The position numbers and the translations under genes are program-made. A model generated the notes under the pieces. The model was not told the DNA's origin and did no database searches. It was given only the letters and a program-made list of their open reading frames with translations. From positions 1 through 45,263 of the forward strand of contig CANRIU010000013.1 in the NCBI GenBank assembly GCA_947630755.1: a stretch of DNA of 45,263 bases. The letters are read 5' to 3'. Of this stretch, positions 15,491 through 24,543 are shown one piece after another (position 1 is the first letter of the stretch; every line of letters starts with the position of its first letter). The stretch is from an uncultured Oscillospiraceae bacterium. GTDB taxonomy: Bacteria > Bacillota > Clostridia > Oscillospirales > Oscillospiraceae.

Positions 15491-16675
15491 ATGACTGAAT
15501 TTGAACTTAAATACGGCTGCAACCCCAACCAGAAGCCCTCCCGGATATTCATGCGCTCCGGCGCCGAGCTGCCCATAGAGGTCCTGAACGGGCGGCCCGG
15601 GTATATAAACTTCCTCGACGCCCTCAATTCCTGGCAGCTCGTCCGGGAGCTTAAGCGCGAGACCGGCCTTGCCGCCGCAGCCAGCTTCAAGCACGTCTCC
15701 CCCGCCGGCGCCGCCATTGGCACAAGGCTCTCCGAGGAGCTCAAACGCGCCTGCTTTGTCAGCGACATCCCGGGGCTTGACGACTCGCCTCTGGCCTGCG
15801 CCTACGCCCGCGCCCGCGGCACGGACCGCATGAGCAGCTTTGGGGACTGGATAGCGCTCTCCGATGTGTGCGACGTCACCACCGCGAAAATCATAAAGCG
15901 CGAGGTCTCCGACGGCGTCATCGCCCCGGGCTACACCCCCGAGGCGCTGGAGATACTCTCCGCCAAGAAGAAGGGCGGCTACAACGTGGTGAAGATAGAC
16001 GCCGGGTACGTCCCCGAGCACGAGGAGACGAAGGACGTTTTCGGCGTGACCTTCTCACAGGGCAGAAACGATTTCAAAATAGACTACGAGCTTTTGAAGA
16101 ACGTGGTCACGGCAAATAAGGAGATCCCCAATTTTGCCCGCCGGGACCTGATAATATCCCTCATCACCCTGAAGTACACCCAGTCCAACTCCGTGTGCTT
16201 TGCCGCCGACGGACAGGCCATCGGCGTGGGCGCGGGCCAGCAGAGCCGCATCCACTGCACACGCCTTGCAGGGGGCAAGGCCGACACCTGGCATTTGCGG
16301 CAGTCCCAGCGGGTGCTGGAGCTTCCCTTCATAAAGGGCCTGGGCCGGGCAGATCGGGACAACGTCATCGACGGCTATATAAACCACAACGAGGAGGATG
16401 TCACCGCCGACGGCGTGTGGCAGCGCTACTTCACCGAGCGGCCCCGGTATTATAGCCTGGAGGAGCAGCGGGAGTACCTGGACACCGTCACCGACGTGTC
16501 CTTGGGCTCCGACGCCTTCTTCCCCTTCGGCGACAACATCGAGCGGGCGCACCGCAGCGGCGTGAAGTACATCGCCGAGCCCGGCGGCTCCGTCAGGGAC
16601 GACAACGTCATAGAGGTCTGTGACAAGTACGGCATGGCTATGGCGTTTACGGGCATGAGATTATTCCACCACTAA
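15491..16675 (+). CDS. purH: AICAR formyltransferase, stand-alone PurH C-terminal half
   Basis: This 394-residue enzyme formylates AICAR with 10-formyl-THF. It corresponds only to the C-terminal domain of bifunctional PurH; the IMP cyclohydrolase domain is absent and is supplied by PurO just upstream. The catalytic Lys-His pair is visible in SFKHVSPAGAA (about residues 65-75), with later landmarks SNSVCFAADGQAIGVGAGQQSR, SDAFFPFGDNIE and the C-terminal IAEPGGSVRDDNVIEVCDK. The start ATG follows GAGGTG at good spacing. A family 2 hairpin repeat separates it from purD. Confidence 0.93.
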   Translation: MTEFELKYGCNPNQKPSRIFMRSGAELPIEVLNGRPGYINFLDALNSWQLVRELKRETGLAAAASFKHVSPAGAAIGTRLSEELKRACFVSDIPGLDDSPLACAYARARGTDRMSSFGDWIALSDVCDVTTAKIIKREVSDGVIAPGYTPEALEILSAKKKGGYNVVKIDAGYVPEHEETKDVFGVTFSQGRNDFKIDYELLKNVVTANKEIPNFARRDLIISLITLKYTQSNSVCFAADGQAIGVGAGQQSRIHCTRLAGGKADTWHLRQSQRVLELPFIKGLGRADRDNVIDGYINHNEEDVTADGVWQRYFTERPRYYSLEEQREYLDTVTDVSLGSDAFFPFGDNIERAHRSGVKYIAEPGGSVRDDNVIEVCDKYGMAMAFTGMRLFHH

Positions 16676-16676
16676 T

Positions 16677-16880
16677 CTGGCTTTGAAGGGCTGAAGCCCT
16701 TCAAATGCCAGGGGGAGCGTGCGGTGAAAAATTCTGAATTTTGCGAAATTCAGAATTTTTCACCTGCCGCCGCGCTGCGTGCGCCGCAGGCGGCACACTT
16801 GCGCGGCATAAGGGATTTTTTCCAAGGCGCATGTCCTTGGAAAAAATATTGAACTGGAGTTATTCACTATCGGATTTTCC
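16677..16880 (+). repeat. Hairpin-rich intergenic repeat, family 2, copy 2 (AICAR formyltransferase-purD)
   Basis: It begins with the same hairpin unit as copy 1 (GGCTTTGAAGGG-ctgaag-CCCTTCAAATGCC, 16679-16710). An 18-bp perfect stem follows (about 16723-16762, loop TGCG), then a GCCGCC/GGCGGC stem. Last comes TTTTTTCCAAGG-cgcatgt-CCTTGGAAAAAA (about 16816-16846). The loop and flanks of the last hairpin are shared with copy 1, but the stem differs with both arms changed, so pairing is kept while sequence is not. No gene in the 221 bases. Confidence 0.7.
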
Positions 16881-16897
16881 GCTATGGGGAGGAGAAT

Positions 16898-18169
16898 ATG
16901 AAAATTCTTGTCGTTGGCGGCGGAGGCCGCGAGCACGCCATTATAAAGGCCATTAAGAAAAACCCGGATGTCGAGAAGATTTATGCCCTTCCCGGGAACG
17001 GCGGCATTGCCGCCGACGCGGTGTGCGTGAACGTCGGGGCGACGGACATCGTGGGGATCGTGGATTTTGCCGCGAAAAACGCCATCGACTACGCCGTGGT
17101 CGCCCCCGACGACCCCCTGGCGCTGGGGTGCGTGGACGAGCTGGAGGCCATTGGCATACCCTGCTTCGGACCCAGCCGGGACGCGGCGGTGATCGAGGCC
17201 AGCAAGGCCTTCGCCAAGAGCCTGATGAAGAAGTACGGCATCCCCACCGCCAGGTTCGAGACCTTCACAAATATGGACAGGGCCCTTGAGTACATCGATA
17301 AGGTTGGCGCGCCAATAGTTGTCAAGGCCGACGGCCTTGCCCTTGGCAAGGGCGTCACCGTGGCAATGAGCGTGGAGGAGGCCAGGGCCGCCGTCCGGGA
17401 CATGATGGAGGGCGGCAAATTCGGCGCCTCCGGCGCAACCGTTGTCATTGAGGAGTACCTTGAGGGGCCGGAGGTCTCCGTCCTCTCCTTCACCGACGGG
17501 AACACCGTGGTGCCAATGGTGTCCAGCATGGACCACAAGCGCGCCGGGGACGGGGATGTGGGCCCCAACACCGGCGGCATGGGCACCATCGCCCCCAACC
17601 CCTTCTACACCCCCGAGGTGGCGGAGCGGTGCATGAGGGAGATATTCCTGCCCACCATAAAGGCCATGAACGCCGAGGGCCGGACCTTCAGAGGCTGCCT
17701 CTATTTCGGGCTCATGATAACAAAGGACGGCCCGAAGGTCATAGAATATAACTGCCGCTTCGGCGACCCGGAGACACAGGTGGTCCTGCCGCTTTTAAAG
17801 TCCGACCTGCTCACTGTCATGCGGGCGGTGACGGACGGGAAGCTTTCGGAGACGAAGGTGGAGTTTTCCGATAAATCCGCCTGCTGCGTAGTGCTGGCCT
17901 CCCGGGGCTACCCGGTGAAGTACCAGAGCGGCTTTGAGCTGGGCCTTCCCAGGACCGGGGAGGGCCGGGAAATATACGTCGCCGGGGCGGAGCTCCGGGA
18001 CGGGAAGCTCCTCAGCCACGGCGGGCGGGTCCTGGGGTGCGTCGCCGTGGAGGACGACCTGGAGGACGCCATCGCCGGGGCCTACGAGCTTGCGGACCAG
18101 GTGAGATTTGAAAACGGTTTTTGCCGCCGGGACATCGGTCAGAGGGCAATTAAGGCTTTGAAGGGGTAA
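16898..18169 (+). CDS. purD: Phosphoribosylamine--glycine ligase (GAR synthetase)
   Basis: PurD joins glycine to phosphoribosylamine with ATP, the second step of the pathway. The 423-residue ATP-grasp enzyme starts MKILVVGGGGREHAI. It has PLALGCVDELEAIGIPCFGPS, the ATP-grasp region PIVVKADGLALGKGV, EEYLEGPEVSVLSF, DHKRAGDGDVGPNTGGMG and VIEYNCRFGDPETQ, which carries metal-binding residues. Length is normal. The ATG follows GGGGAGGAG. purL starts 6 bases after the stop. Confidence 0.98.
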   Translation: MKILVVGGGGREHAIIKAIKKNPDVEKIYALPGNGGIAADAVCVNVGATDIVGIVDFAAKNAIDYAVVAPDDPLALGCVDELEAIGIPCFGPSRDAAVIEASKAFAKSLMKKYGIPTARFETFTNMDRALEYIDKVGAPIVVKADGLALGKGVTVAMSVEEARAAVRDMMEGGKFGASGATVVIEEYLEGPEVSVLSFTDGNTVVPMVSSMDHKRAGDGDVGPNTGGMGTIAPNPFYTPEVAERCMREIFLPTIKAMNAEGRTFRGCLYFGLMITKDGPKVIEYNCRFGDPETQVVLPLLKSDLLTVMRAVTDGKLSETKVEFSDKSACCVVLASRGYPVKYQSGFELGLPRTGEGREIYVAGAELRDGKLLSHGGRVLGCVAVEDDLEDAIAGAYELADQVRFENGFCRRDIGQRAIKALKG

Positions 18170-18175
18170 GCTTAA

Positions 18176-21100
18176 ATGGTATACAGAGTTTTTGTGGAGA
18201 AAAGAAACGGCCTCACGCTGGAGGCCGACGCCCTGCTTGGGGACCTGCGGGAGCTTCTGGGGATAAAGAACCTCAAGGGCGTCCGGGTCCTGAACCGCTA
18301 CGACGTGGAGGGCATCGACGAGGAGCTCTTTAACCGGGCGGTAGCCACGGTGTTCTCCGAGCCCCAGCTTGACGTGACCTGCGCCGAGCTGGAGACCACG
18401 GGGACGGTGTTCGCGGTGGAGTATCTGCCCGGACAGTTCGACCAGCGGGCGGACTCCGCCGCCCAGTGCATACAGATACTCTCTCAGGGCGAGCGCCCCG
18501 CCGTGCGCACGGCAAAGGTGTATGTCCTGCGGGGCAAGCTCACAAAGACGGAGCTTGAGAGGATAAAGAAGTACGTCATAAACCCCGTGGAGGCCAGGGA
18601 GGCGAGCCTTGACAAGCCCGACACCCTGAGGTCCGACTACTCCGTACCCGAGAGCGTTGAGACTCTTGAGGGCTTCAACGAGCTCACCCATGAGCAGATA
18701 GAGGCGTTTGTTAATAAATACGGCCTTGCCATGGACGCGGACGACCTCAACTTCTGCCGGGACTACTTCAAAAGCGAGGGCCGGGAGCCCACCATCACCG
18801 AGATCCGGATGATAGACACCTACTGGTCCGACCACTGCCGCCACACCACCTTCCTCACCCACATTGACAGCGTGGAGTTTGAGGACAGGGACGCCCAGAC
18901 GGAGTATGAGAGCTACCTTGCCATGCGCAGCTGCTGCGGCGACACAAAGCCCATCTGCCTTATGGACCTTGCCACCGTGGGGGCAAAGTACCTCAAAAAG
19001 CGCGGCCTTCTCCCGAAGCTTGACGAGTCTGACGAGATAAACGCCTGCACCGTGAAGATAAAGGTCAACGTGGACGGCGCGGAGCAGGACTGGCTTCTCC
19101 TATTTAAAAACGAGACCCACAACCACCCCACGGAGATCGAGCCCTTCGGCGGCGCGGCGACCTGCATCGGCGGGGCCATCCGCGACCCCCTCTCCGGGCG
19201 CAGCTACGTCTACGCCGCCATGCGGGTGACAGGCGCCTCCGACCCCACGGTCCCGGTAAGCGAGACTATGGCGGGAAAGCTGCCCCAGAGGCAGCTCGTC
19301 ACAGGCGCCGCCGCGGGCTACAGCTCCTACGGCAACCAGATCGGCCTTGCCACGGGCATTGTCGATGAGATATACCACCCCGGCTACGCTGCCAAGCACA
19401 TGGAGATCGGCGCCGTGCTGGGCGCCGCCCCGGCGGAGAACGTGCGCCGGGAGCAGCCGGAGCCCGGCGACATAGTCATACTCCTTGGCGGGCGCACGGG
19501 CCGTGACGGCATCGGCGGCGCCACCGGCTCATCCAAGGCCCACAACGCCCACTCGGTGGAGACCTGCGGCGCGGAGGTCCAGAAGGGCAACGCCCCCGAG
19601 GAGCGTAAGCTCCAGCGCCTCTTCCGCAACCCCCTCGCCACCCGCCTCATAAAGCGCTGCAACGATTTCGGCGCGGGCGGCGTGTCCGTCGCCGTGGGGG
19701 AGCTTGCCGACGGCCTGCTCATCGACTTAAATCAGGTCCCCAAGAAGTACGAGGGCTTGGACGGCACGGAGCTTGCAATATCCGAGTCCCAGGAGCGCAT
19801 GGCTGTTGTCGTCGCCCCGGAGGACAGGGACGAGTTCATGGAGCTTGCCCACACCGAGAACCTTGAGGCCACCGTCATCGCCGTGGTCACCCGGGAGCCC
19901 AGGCTCGTCATGGAGTGGAACGGCGCGAAGGTCGTGGACATCTCCCGGGACTTCCTCAACACCAACGGCGCGCCGAAGCACACCTCCATAAAGGTCGCAG
20001 CTGAAAAGCCCCTGAAGAACAAATATACCGGCTCCTTCGCCGAGGATATGTCGGCCCTTGTCTCCGACCTCAACGTCTGCTCAAAGCGGGGACTTGCTGA
20101 GCGCTTTGACTCCACCATCGGCGCGTCAAGCCTGCTCATGCCCTTCGGCGGAAGGAACCAGCTCACGCCGATACAGGCCATGGCCCACCGTCTGCCCCTG
20201 GACCACGGTCACACCGACGCCTGCTCCTTTATGGCCTGGGGCTACAACCCGGAGATAATGGAGGCCAGCCCCTTCAAGGGCGCCTACCTTGCGGTGGTGG
20301 AGTCCGTCTCCAAGCTCATCGCTACGGGGGCCTCCTTTGAGGACGTGTACCTCACCTTCCAGGAGTATTTCTGCCGCCCGGGCACAAAGCCGGAGCGCTG
20401 GGGCCAGCCTCTGGCGGCCCTTCTGGGCGCGCTGAAGGCCCAGCGGGAGCTGGGGATAGGCGCCATCGGCGGGAAGGACTCCATGTCCGGCACCTTTGAG
20501 GACCTGGATGTTCCCCCCACCCTGGTCAGCTTCGCCGTCACCATGGGCGTGGACTCCGACGTGCGCTCCAACGACTTCAAGGCCCCGGGACACAGGGTCA
20601 TATGGCTTAAGCCCGAGTACAAAAACGGCCTTCCCACGGCGGAGAGCCTGAAAAGGCTCTATGACCGTGTCCACGGCCTTCTTAAAAGCGGCGAGGCCCT
20701 CTCCGCCTACACCCCCGCTTTCGGCGGCGCGGCGGAGGCCATATTCAAGATGTGCATCGGCAACGGCTTGGGCTTCAAATACGCCCCCGGCGTTGACAAG
20801 GCGGACCTCTTCGCCCACTCCTACGGCTCATTCATACTTGAGCTGTCCGGTGACCTGGAGGGCGGGGACCTGCTTGGCGAGACTACGGACGGCCCCGGCA
20901 TCGTCCTTGGCGATGAGAGCGCGGAGCTGTCGGCCCTTCTCGCCGCCTGGGAGGGGAAGCTGGAGCGGGTCTATCCCACAAGGGCGGGGGAGAGCGTCCC
21001 CGCGCCGGAGTTCAGCTTCCTCGCCATCACCCGCCCCGCGCCGAAGGCCCCCGTGGCAAGGCCCCGGGTGCTGATACCCGTGTTCCCCGGCACAAACTGC

Positions 21101-21853
21101 GAGTACGACACCGCCCGCGCCTTTGAGGAGGCCGGGGCGGAGAGCAGCATATTCGTCATCCGCAACCAGTCGAGCTCCGACATCGCAAAAAGCGTGGAGG
21201 AGTTTGCCAGGTCCGTCGCCGACGCCCAGATAGTTTTCATCCCCGGCGGCTTCTCCGGCGGCGACGAGCCCGACGGCTCCGGCAAATTCATAACCGCCTT
21301 CTTCCGCGCCGCGGCGGTGAAGCAGGCGGTGACGGACCTTCTGGAGCGCCGGGACGGCCTGATGGGCGGTATCTGCAACGGCTTCCAGGCACTGGTGAAG
21401 CTGGGTCTGGTGCCCTACGGGCGCATCATCGACACCGACGCCGGGTGCCCGACCCTCACATACAACACCATAGGCCGCCACCAGTCGCGGCTTGTGCGCA
21501 CGAAGATCGCCTCCAACAAGTCCCCCTGGTTTGCCCTGACGACCCCCGGGGAGATATACACCGTCCCCATCTCCCACGGCGAGGGCAAGTTCCTCGCCTC
21601 GGCCCAGACCGTGGCTCAGCTTGCCGAGCGCGGGCAGATCGCCACACAGTATGTGGACTTTGAGGGCAGGCCCACCATGGACATCGCCCACAACCCCAAC
21701 GGCTCCGTCGCCGCCATCGAGGGCATCACCAGCCCCGACGGGCGTGTGTTCGGAAAGATGGGCCACTCCGAGCGCGTGGGCGGCCTCTACCGGAACGTGC
21801 CCGGGGAGTTCGACATGAAGCTCTTCAAGGCTGCTGTCAAATATTTTAAGTGA
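18176..21853 (+). CDS. purL: Phosphoribosylformylglycinamidine synthase, large single-chain type
   Basis: This 1225-residue enzyme makes FGAM from FGAR, glutamine and ATP. It is the fused form: an N-terminal PurS-like part (1-150), a linker, two AIR-synthetase-like ATP domains (TYWSDHCRHTTFLTHI near 220, FKNETHNHPTEIEPFGGAATCIGG near 310, GGKDSMSGTF near 765) and a C-terminal class I glutaminase. The glutaminase shows PVFPGTNCEYDTARAFEEAG, nucleophile Cys1067 in GGICNGFQALVKLG, and His/Glu in GHSERVG. Thus separate purS and purQ are not needed. Unlike PurF in this operon it keeps its glutaminase Cys. It is the last gene of the operon. A hairpin repeat begins 8 bases after the stop. Confidence 0.97.
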   Translation: MVYRVFVEKRNGLTLEADALLGDLRELLGIKNLKGVRVLNRYDVEGIDEELFNRAVATVFSEPQLDVTCAELETTGTVFAVEYLPGQFDQRADSAAQCIQILSQGERPAVRTAKVYVLRGKLTKTELERIKKYVINPVEAREASLDKPDTLRSDYSVPESVETLEGFNELTHEQIEAFVNKYGLAMDADDLNFCRDYFKSEGREPTITEIRMIDTYWSDHCRHTTFLTHIDSVEFEDRDAQTEYESYLAMRSCCGDTKPICLMDLATVGAKYLKKRGLLPKLDESDEINACTVKIKVNVDGAEQDWLLLFKNETHNHPTEIEPFGGAATCIGGAIRDPLSGRSYVYAAMRVTGASDPTVPVSETMAGKLPQRQLVTGAAAGYSSYGNQIGLATGIVDEIYHPGYAAKHMEIGAVLGAAPAENVRREQPEPGDIVILLGGRTGRDGIGGATGSSKAHNAHSVETCGAEVQKGNAPEERKLQRLFRNPLATRLIKRCNDFGAGGVSVAVGELADGLLIDLNQVPKKYEGLDGTELAISESQERMAVVVAPEDRDEFMELAHTENLEATVIAVVTREPRLVMEWNGAKVVDISRDFLNTNGAPKHTSIKVAAEKPLKNKYTGSFAEDMSALVSDLNVCSKRGLAERFDSTIGASSLLMPFGGRNQLTPIQAMAHRLPLDHGHTDACSFMAWGYNPEIMEASPFKGAYLAVVESVSKLIATGASFEDVYLTFQEYFCRPGTKPERWGQPLAALLGALKAQRELGIGAIGGKDSMSGTFEDLDVPPTLVSFAVTMGVDSDVRSNDFKAPGHRVIWLKPEYKNGLPTAESLKRLYDRVHGLLKSGEALSAYTPAFGGAAEAIFKMCIGNGLGFKYAPGVDKADLFAHSYGSFILELSGDLEGGDLLGETTDGPGIVLGDESAELSALLAAWEGKLERVYPTRAGESVPAPEFSFLAITRPAPKAPVARPRVLIPVFPGTNCEYDTARAFEEAGAESSIFVIRNQSSSDIAKSVEEFARSVADAQIVFIPGGFSGGDEPDGSGKFITAFFRAAAVKQAVTDLLERRDGLMGGICNGFQALVKLGLVPYGRIIDTDAGCPTLTYNTIGRHQSRLVRTKIASNKSPWFALTTPGEIYTVPISHGEGKFLASAQTVAQLAERGQIATQYVDFEGRPTMDIAHNPNGSVAAIEGITSPDGRVFGKMGHSERVGGLYRNVPGEFDMKLFKAAVKYFK

Positions 21854-21860
21854 CCGCGTT

Positions 21861-21973
21861 TAATACTGCTTCCGGATGAAAATGCAAATTTTCATCCGGA
21901 AATGCTGAGCTGCGTCGGCTGCGCTTCGGCGCCATAAAAGGTGCGTTGCACCTTTTAGCAGGTTTCAGTATCA
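21861..21973 (+). repeat. TAATACT-type multi-hairpin repeat, copy 1 (after purL)
   Basis: It begins TAATACTG and ends CAGTATCA, so the ends are inverted repeats. Inside are a 14-bp perfect hairpin (TTCCGGATGAAAAT with its complement, loop GCAA), GCGC-ttcg-GCGC, and AAAAGGTGC-gtt-GCACCTTTT, then TAGCAGGTTT. Copies at 24449-24543 and 43236-43397 have the same end blocks and hairpin plan with different stem sequences. The remaining bases up to 22123 contain a TATAAT (22087-22092) that may be the -10 of the MATE gene, without a good -35. Confidence 0.7.
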
Positions 21974-22123
21974 GGTCCCGCGGGCCGGGGCGAAGTCCGG
22001 AATGACCGGGCGGCGCATCGGCCCCGTTTTGACGTATAAACGGTAAAAATTTATAAAAAGTTTATCATTACCTGAGCTGGCCGGAGTATAATATTACATT
22101 GCATATATTTTGAGGTATTACAT

Positions 22124-23482
22124 ATGAAAGAGAACAAGATGGGCGTCATGCCCGTGGGGAAGCTCCTCATAACCATGTCCCTCCCCATGATGGCGTCGAT
22201 GCTGGTGCAGGCGCTCTACAACATTGTGGACAGCGTTTTCGTCAGCCGCGTGAGCGAGAACGCCCTGACCGCGGTGTCGCTGGCCTTCCCGATCCAGACG
22301 CTTATCATCGCCTTCGCCAACGGCGTGGGCGTGGGTATGAACGCCCTTCTGTCCCGGGCGCTGGGGGAGCGGCGCGGCGATGAGGCGAACAAGGTCGCCC
22401 GCCACGGAATAATACTTATGGCGGCGTCCTACCTCGTCTTTCTGCTGTTCGGGTTTTTTGCCGTGAGGCCGTTTATGGCGACTCAGGTCACGGCGGAAAC
22501 CGACCCGGAGATTTTTAATTACGGCGTGCAGTATCTTAGCATCGTCAGCATCTTCTCCTTCGGCATATTCGCCCAGATATTCTCCGAGCGGCTCTTTCAG
22601 TCCACGGGCAAGACCATATACTCCATGGTGACTCAGGCCGCCGGGGCGATAATCAACATAATCCTCGACCCCATAATGATTTTCGGCCTTCTTGGCTTCC
22701 CGAGGATGGAAGCCGCCGGAGCCGCCATCGCCACGGTGATAGGGCAGATATGCGCCGCGGTGCTGGGGGCGGTACTGAACGTATTTCTCAACCGGGAGGT
22801 CCAGGTGGAGATAAGAAAGCTCTTCTCCATCGACTGGGGCGTGGTGAAGCGGATGCTGCTCGTCGGCGTGCCGACCACAATAATGCAGGCCATGGGCTCG
22901 GTGATGAGCTATGTGATGAACCGCATACTCATGGGCTTCTCCTCCACCGCCGCCGCGGTGTTCGGGGCCTACTTCAAGGTCCAGTCCTTCGTGTGTATGC
23001 CCGTGTTCGGCTTAAACTCCGGCATGGTGCCGATAATCGCCTACAACTACGGCGCCGGGAGCAGGGACAGGATAGAGAAGACCATAAGCCTTGCCATAAT
23101 ATTTGCCGAGTGCATCACCACCGTGGGCTTTCTCGTGTTCCAGCTTGCGCCGGACAAGCTTTTGGGCTTTTTTGACGCATCGGAATACATGCTTGAGATC
23201 GGCGTGCCCGCCCTTCGGATAATCTCCACCCACTTTCTGCTCTGCGGGGCGTGCATAGTGATCGGCTCCGTGTTCCAGGCCCTGGGCAACGGGATATACA
23301 GCGCCATCGTGTCCTTCATGCGGCAGTTAGTGGTGCTGCTGCCCGTGGCATATATATTCTCAAGGGTCTTTAATGACCTGTCCGCCGTCTGGTGGTGCTT
23401 CCCCATTGCGGAGACCGCCAGCCTTTTGACATCGATTTACCTCCTCGGGAGGATAAGAAGAGACGTGCTCATCCCCATGTGA
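22124..23482 (+). CDS. MATE-family multidrug/toxin exporter
   Basis: This 452-residue integral membrane protein has about 12 predicted hydrophobic segments in two similar halves. Family landmarks near the start are MPVGKLLITMSLPMMASMLVQALYN, followed by VDSVFVSRVSENALTAVSLAFP, with GVGVGMNALLSRALGERRGDEAN after that. The second half repeats the pattern from about residue 240 (KRMLLVGVPTTIMQAMGSV). MATE proteins exchange cationic drugs or metabolites for Na+ or H+, but the substrate cannot be read from sequence. The start ATG has a modest GAGGT site. The DUF975-type gene follows after 34 bases and is probably co-transcribed. Confidence 0.93.
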   Translation: MKENKMGVMPVGKLLITMSLPMMASMLVQALYNIVDSVFVSRVSENALTAVSLAFPIQTLIIAFANGVGVGMNALLSRALGERRGDEANKVARHGIILMAASYLVFLLFGFFAVRPFMATQVTAETDPEIFNYGVQYLSIVSIFSFGIFAQIFSERLFQSTGKTIYSMVTQAAGAIINIILDPIMIFGLLGFPRMEAAGAAIATVIGQICAAVLGAVLNVFLNREVQVEIRKLFSIDWGVVKRMLLVGVPTTIMQAMGSVMSYVMNRILMGFSSTAAAVFGAYFKVQSFVCMPVFGLNSGMVPIIAYNYGAGSRDRIEKTISLAIIFAECITTVGFLVFQLAPDKLLGFFDASEYMLEIGVPALRIISTHFLLCGACIVIGSVFQALGNGIYSAIVSFMRQLVVLLPVAYIFSRVFNDLSAVWWCFPIAETASLLTSIYLLGRIRRDVLIPM

Positions 23483-23516
23483 GCCCATTGGCCCAAAGGC
23501 CGAAAGGAGAGTGCCC

Positions 23517-24374
23517 ATGTACCAGACATCCAGGGAATTGAAGCAGAGGGCGAAGGCGGTAATGCACCGCAGGCTCTTTGCGCTGATGATGACCGCCGCG
23601 CTGCTGTTGGTCGCCAGCTACCTCATAAGCTACCTGTCAAATGAGCTCTCCGGCGTCAACGCCTGGAACCGGGAGTTCTCCCGGCGGCTGGATGCGGAGC
23701 TGTCACGGATACAGATCACGGACTCAATGACATATGAGGAGATGATGGGCGTAATAGCCAGCGTCCAGATGCCGCCCATCGAGCAGTACTACAAGGGCAA
23801 TTTTGCGCTTCTTCTCTCCGCCCTCGTGTACATGATGAGCATACCCCTCTCCACGGGCTACTCCTGGCACGCCCTTATGGAGAGCCGCGGCCTTATCACC
23901 CGCATAACATCCATAACCTACGGCTTTCGCTTCACCTTCAAGACCATACGCCTCGCCATCGCGAGGGACCTTATGGTGCTTCTGGGGACGATACTCTTTG
24001 TGGTGCCCGGCATAATCCTCACCTTCCGCTACTCCATGGCGGTGAACGTGCTTGTGGACGACCCGAGCAAGGGCGTCATACAGTGCCTCAAGGAGTCCGC
24101 AAAGCTCATGAAGGGCAGCAAGTGGAGGCTCTTTAAGGTCGAGCTCTCCTTCATCGGCTGGCAGATCGTGGCCAATCTCTTCACCGCCTTTATCGGCGCG
24201 CCCATATTCAACATCTGGCTCATGCCCTATATGAGCCTTACCGAGGCCTGCTTCTATAACGAGCTTCTGGGCCGTAAGGACTACAACTGGAGCGCGGAGG
24301 CGGAGACTGACAGCATGAACTACTTTGGCAGCGACAAAAATGACGACGATGATGATGATGACGACGACGAGTGA
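23517..24374 (+). CDS. DUF975-type membrane protein with poly-Asp tail
   Basis: This is a 285-residue membrane protein of unknown function. The N-terminal MYQTSRELKQRAKAVMHRR, the later TYGFRF region and the segment PGIILTFRYSMAVNVLVDDPSKGVIQCLKES match what I recall of DUF975. It has about five membrane segments (about 20-40, 95-115, 150-175, 215-240). The ATG at 23517 is preferred to a GTG 6 bases upstream because AAAGGAGA sits right against the GTG but 7 bases before the ATG. The C-terminus is an acidic run of ten Asp and one Glu coded by gac/gat repeats, a slippage-prone tract. A bidirectional terminator follows. Confidence 0.85.
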   Translation: MYQTSRELKQRAKAVMHRRLFALMMTAALLLVASYLISYLSNELSGVNAWNREFSRRLDAELSRIQITDSMTYEEMMGVIASVQMPPIEQYYKGNFALLLSALVYMMSIPLSTGYSWHALMESRGLITRITSITYGFRFTFKTIRLAIARDLMVLLGTILFVVPGIILTFRYSMAVNVLVDDPSKGVIQCLKESAKLMKGSKWRLFKVELSFIGWQIVANLFTAFIGAPIFNIWLMPYMSLTEACFYNELLGRKDYNWSAEAETDSMNYFGSDKNDDDDDDDDDE

Positions 24375-24401
24375 TACTCCGACGAATATGAAATGATACA
24401 T

Positions 24402-24442
24402 AAAAAACTCCGGCCTGACGCAAGTCAGACCGGAGTTTTTTA
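24402..24442. terminator. Bidirectional intrinsic terminator
   Basis: AAAAAACTCCGGCCTGAC and GTCAGACCGGAGTTTTTT form a long stem with a GCAA loop. It has T-runs on both strands, so it can end the rightward DUF975 transcript and the leftward ylxM-ffh-rpsP-khpA transcript that converge here. Confidence 0.92.
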
Positions 24443-24448
24443 TGGATT

Positions 24449-24543
24449 TTTATACCTGTTGGCAGCGGAGCCGCCAACAGGCGCGGCGCCTGACGCGCCG
24501 CGCCCCCAATAAAAAGCACTGTTTTTATTGGAGAACAGTATTA
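24449..24543 (-). repeat. TAATACT-type multi-hairpin repeat, copy 2 (overlaps khpA stop)
   Basis: On the minus strand it starts TAATACTG, its first three bases being the stop codon of khpA. CCAATAAAAA-cagtgc-TTTTTATTGG follows, then GCGCGGCGC-gtca-GGCGCCGCGC and CTGTTGGC-ggctccgct-GCCAACAG, ending GGTATAAA. The end blocks match the copies after purL and before the response regulator (TAATACT at one end, ACAGGT plus TATAA at the other), while all stems differ in sequence but are preserved as stems. Confidence 0.65.

Noticed and set aside
23511-23516. GTG as start of the DUF975-type gene
   Set aside because: The ribosome-binding site AAAGGAGA is directly adjacent to the GTG, too close to use. 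The ATG at 23517 has proper spacing.
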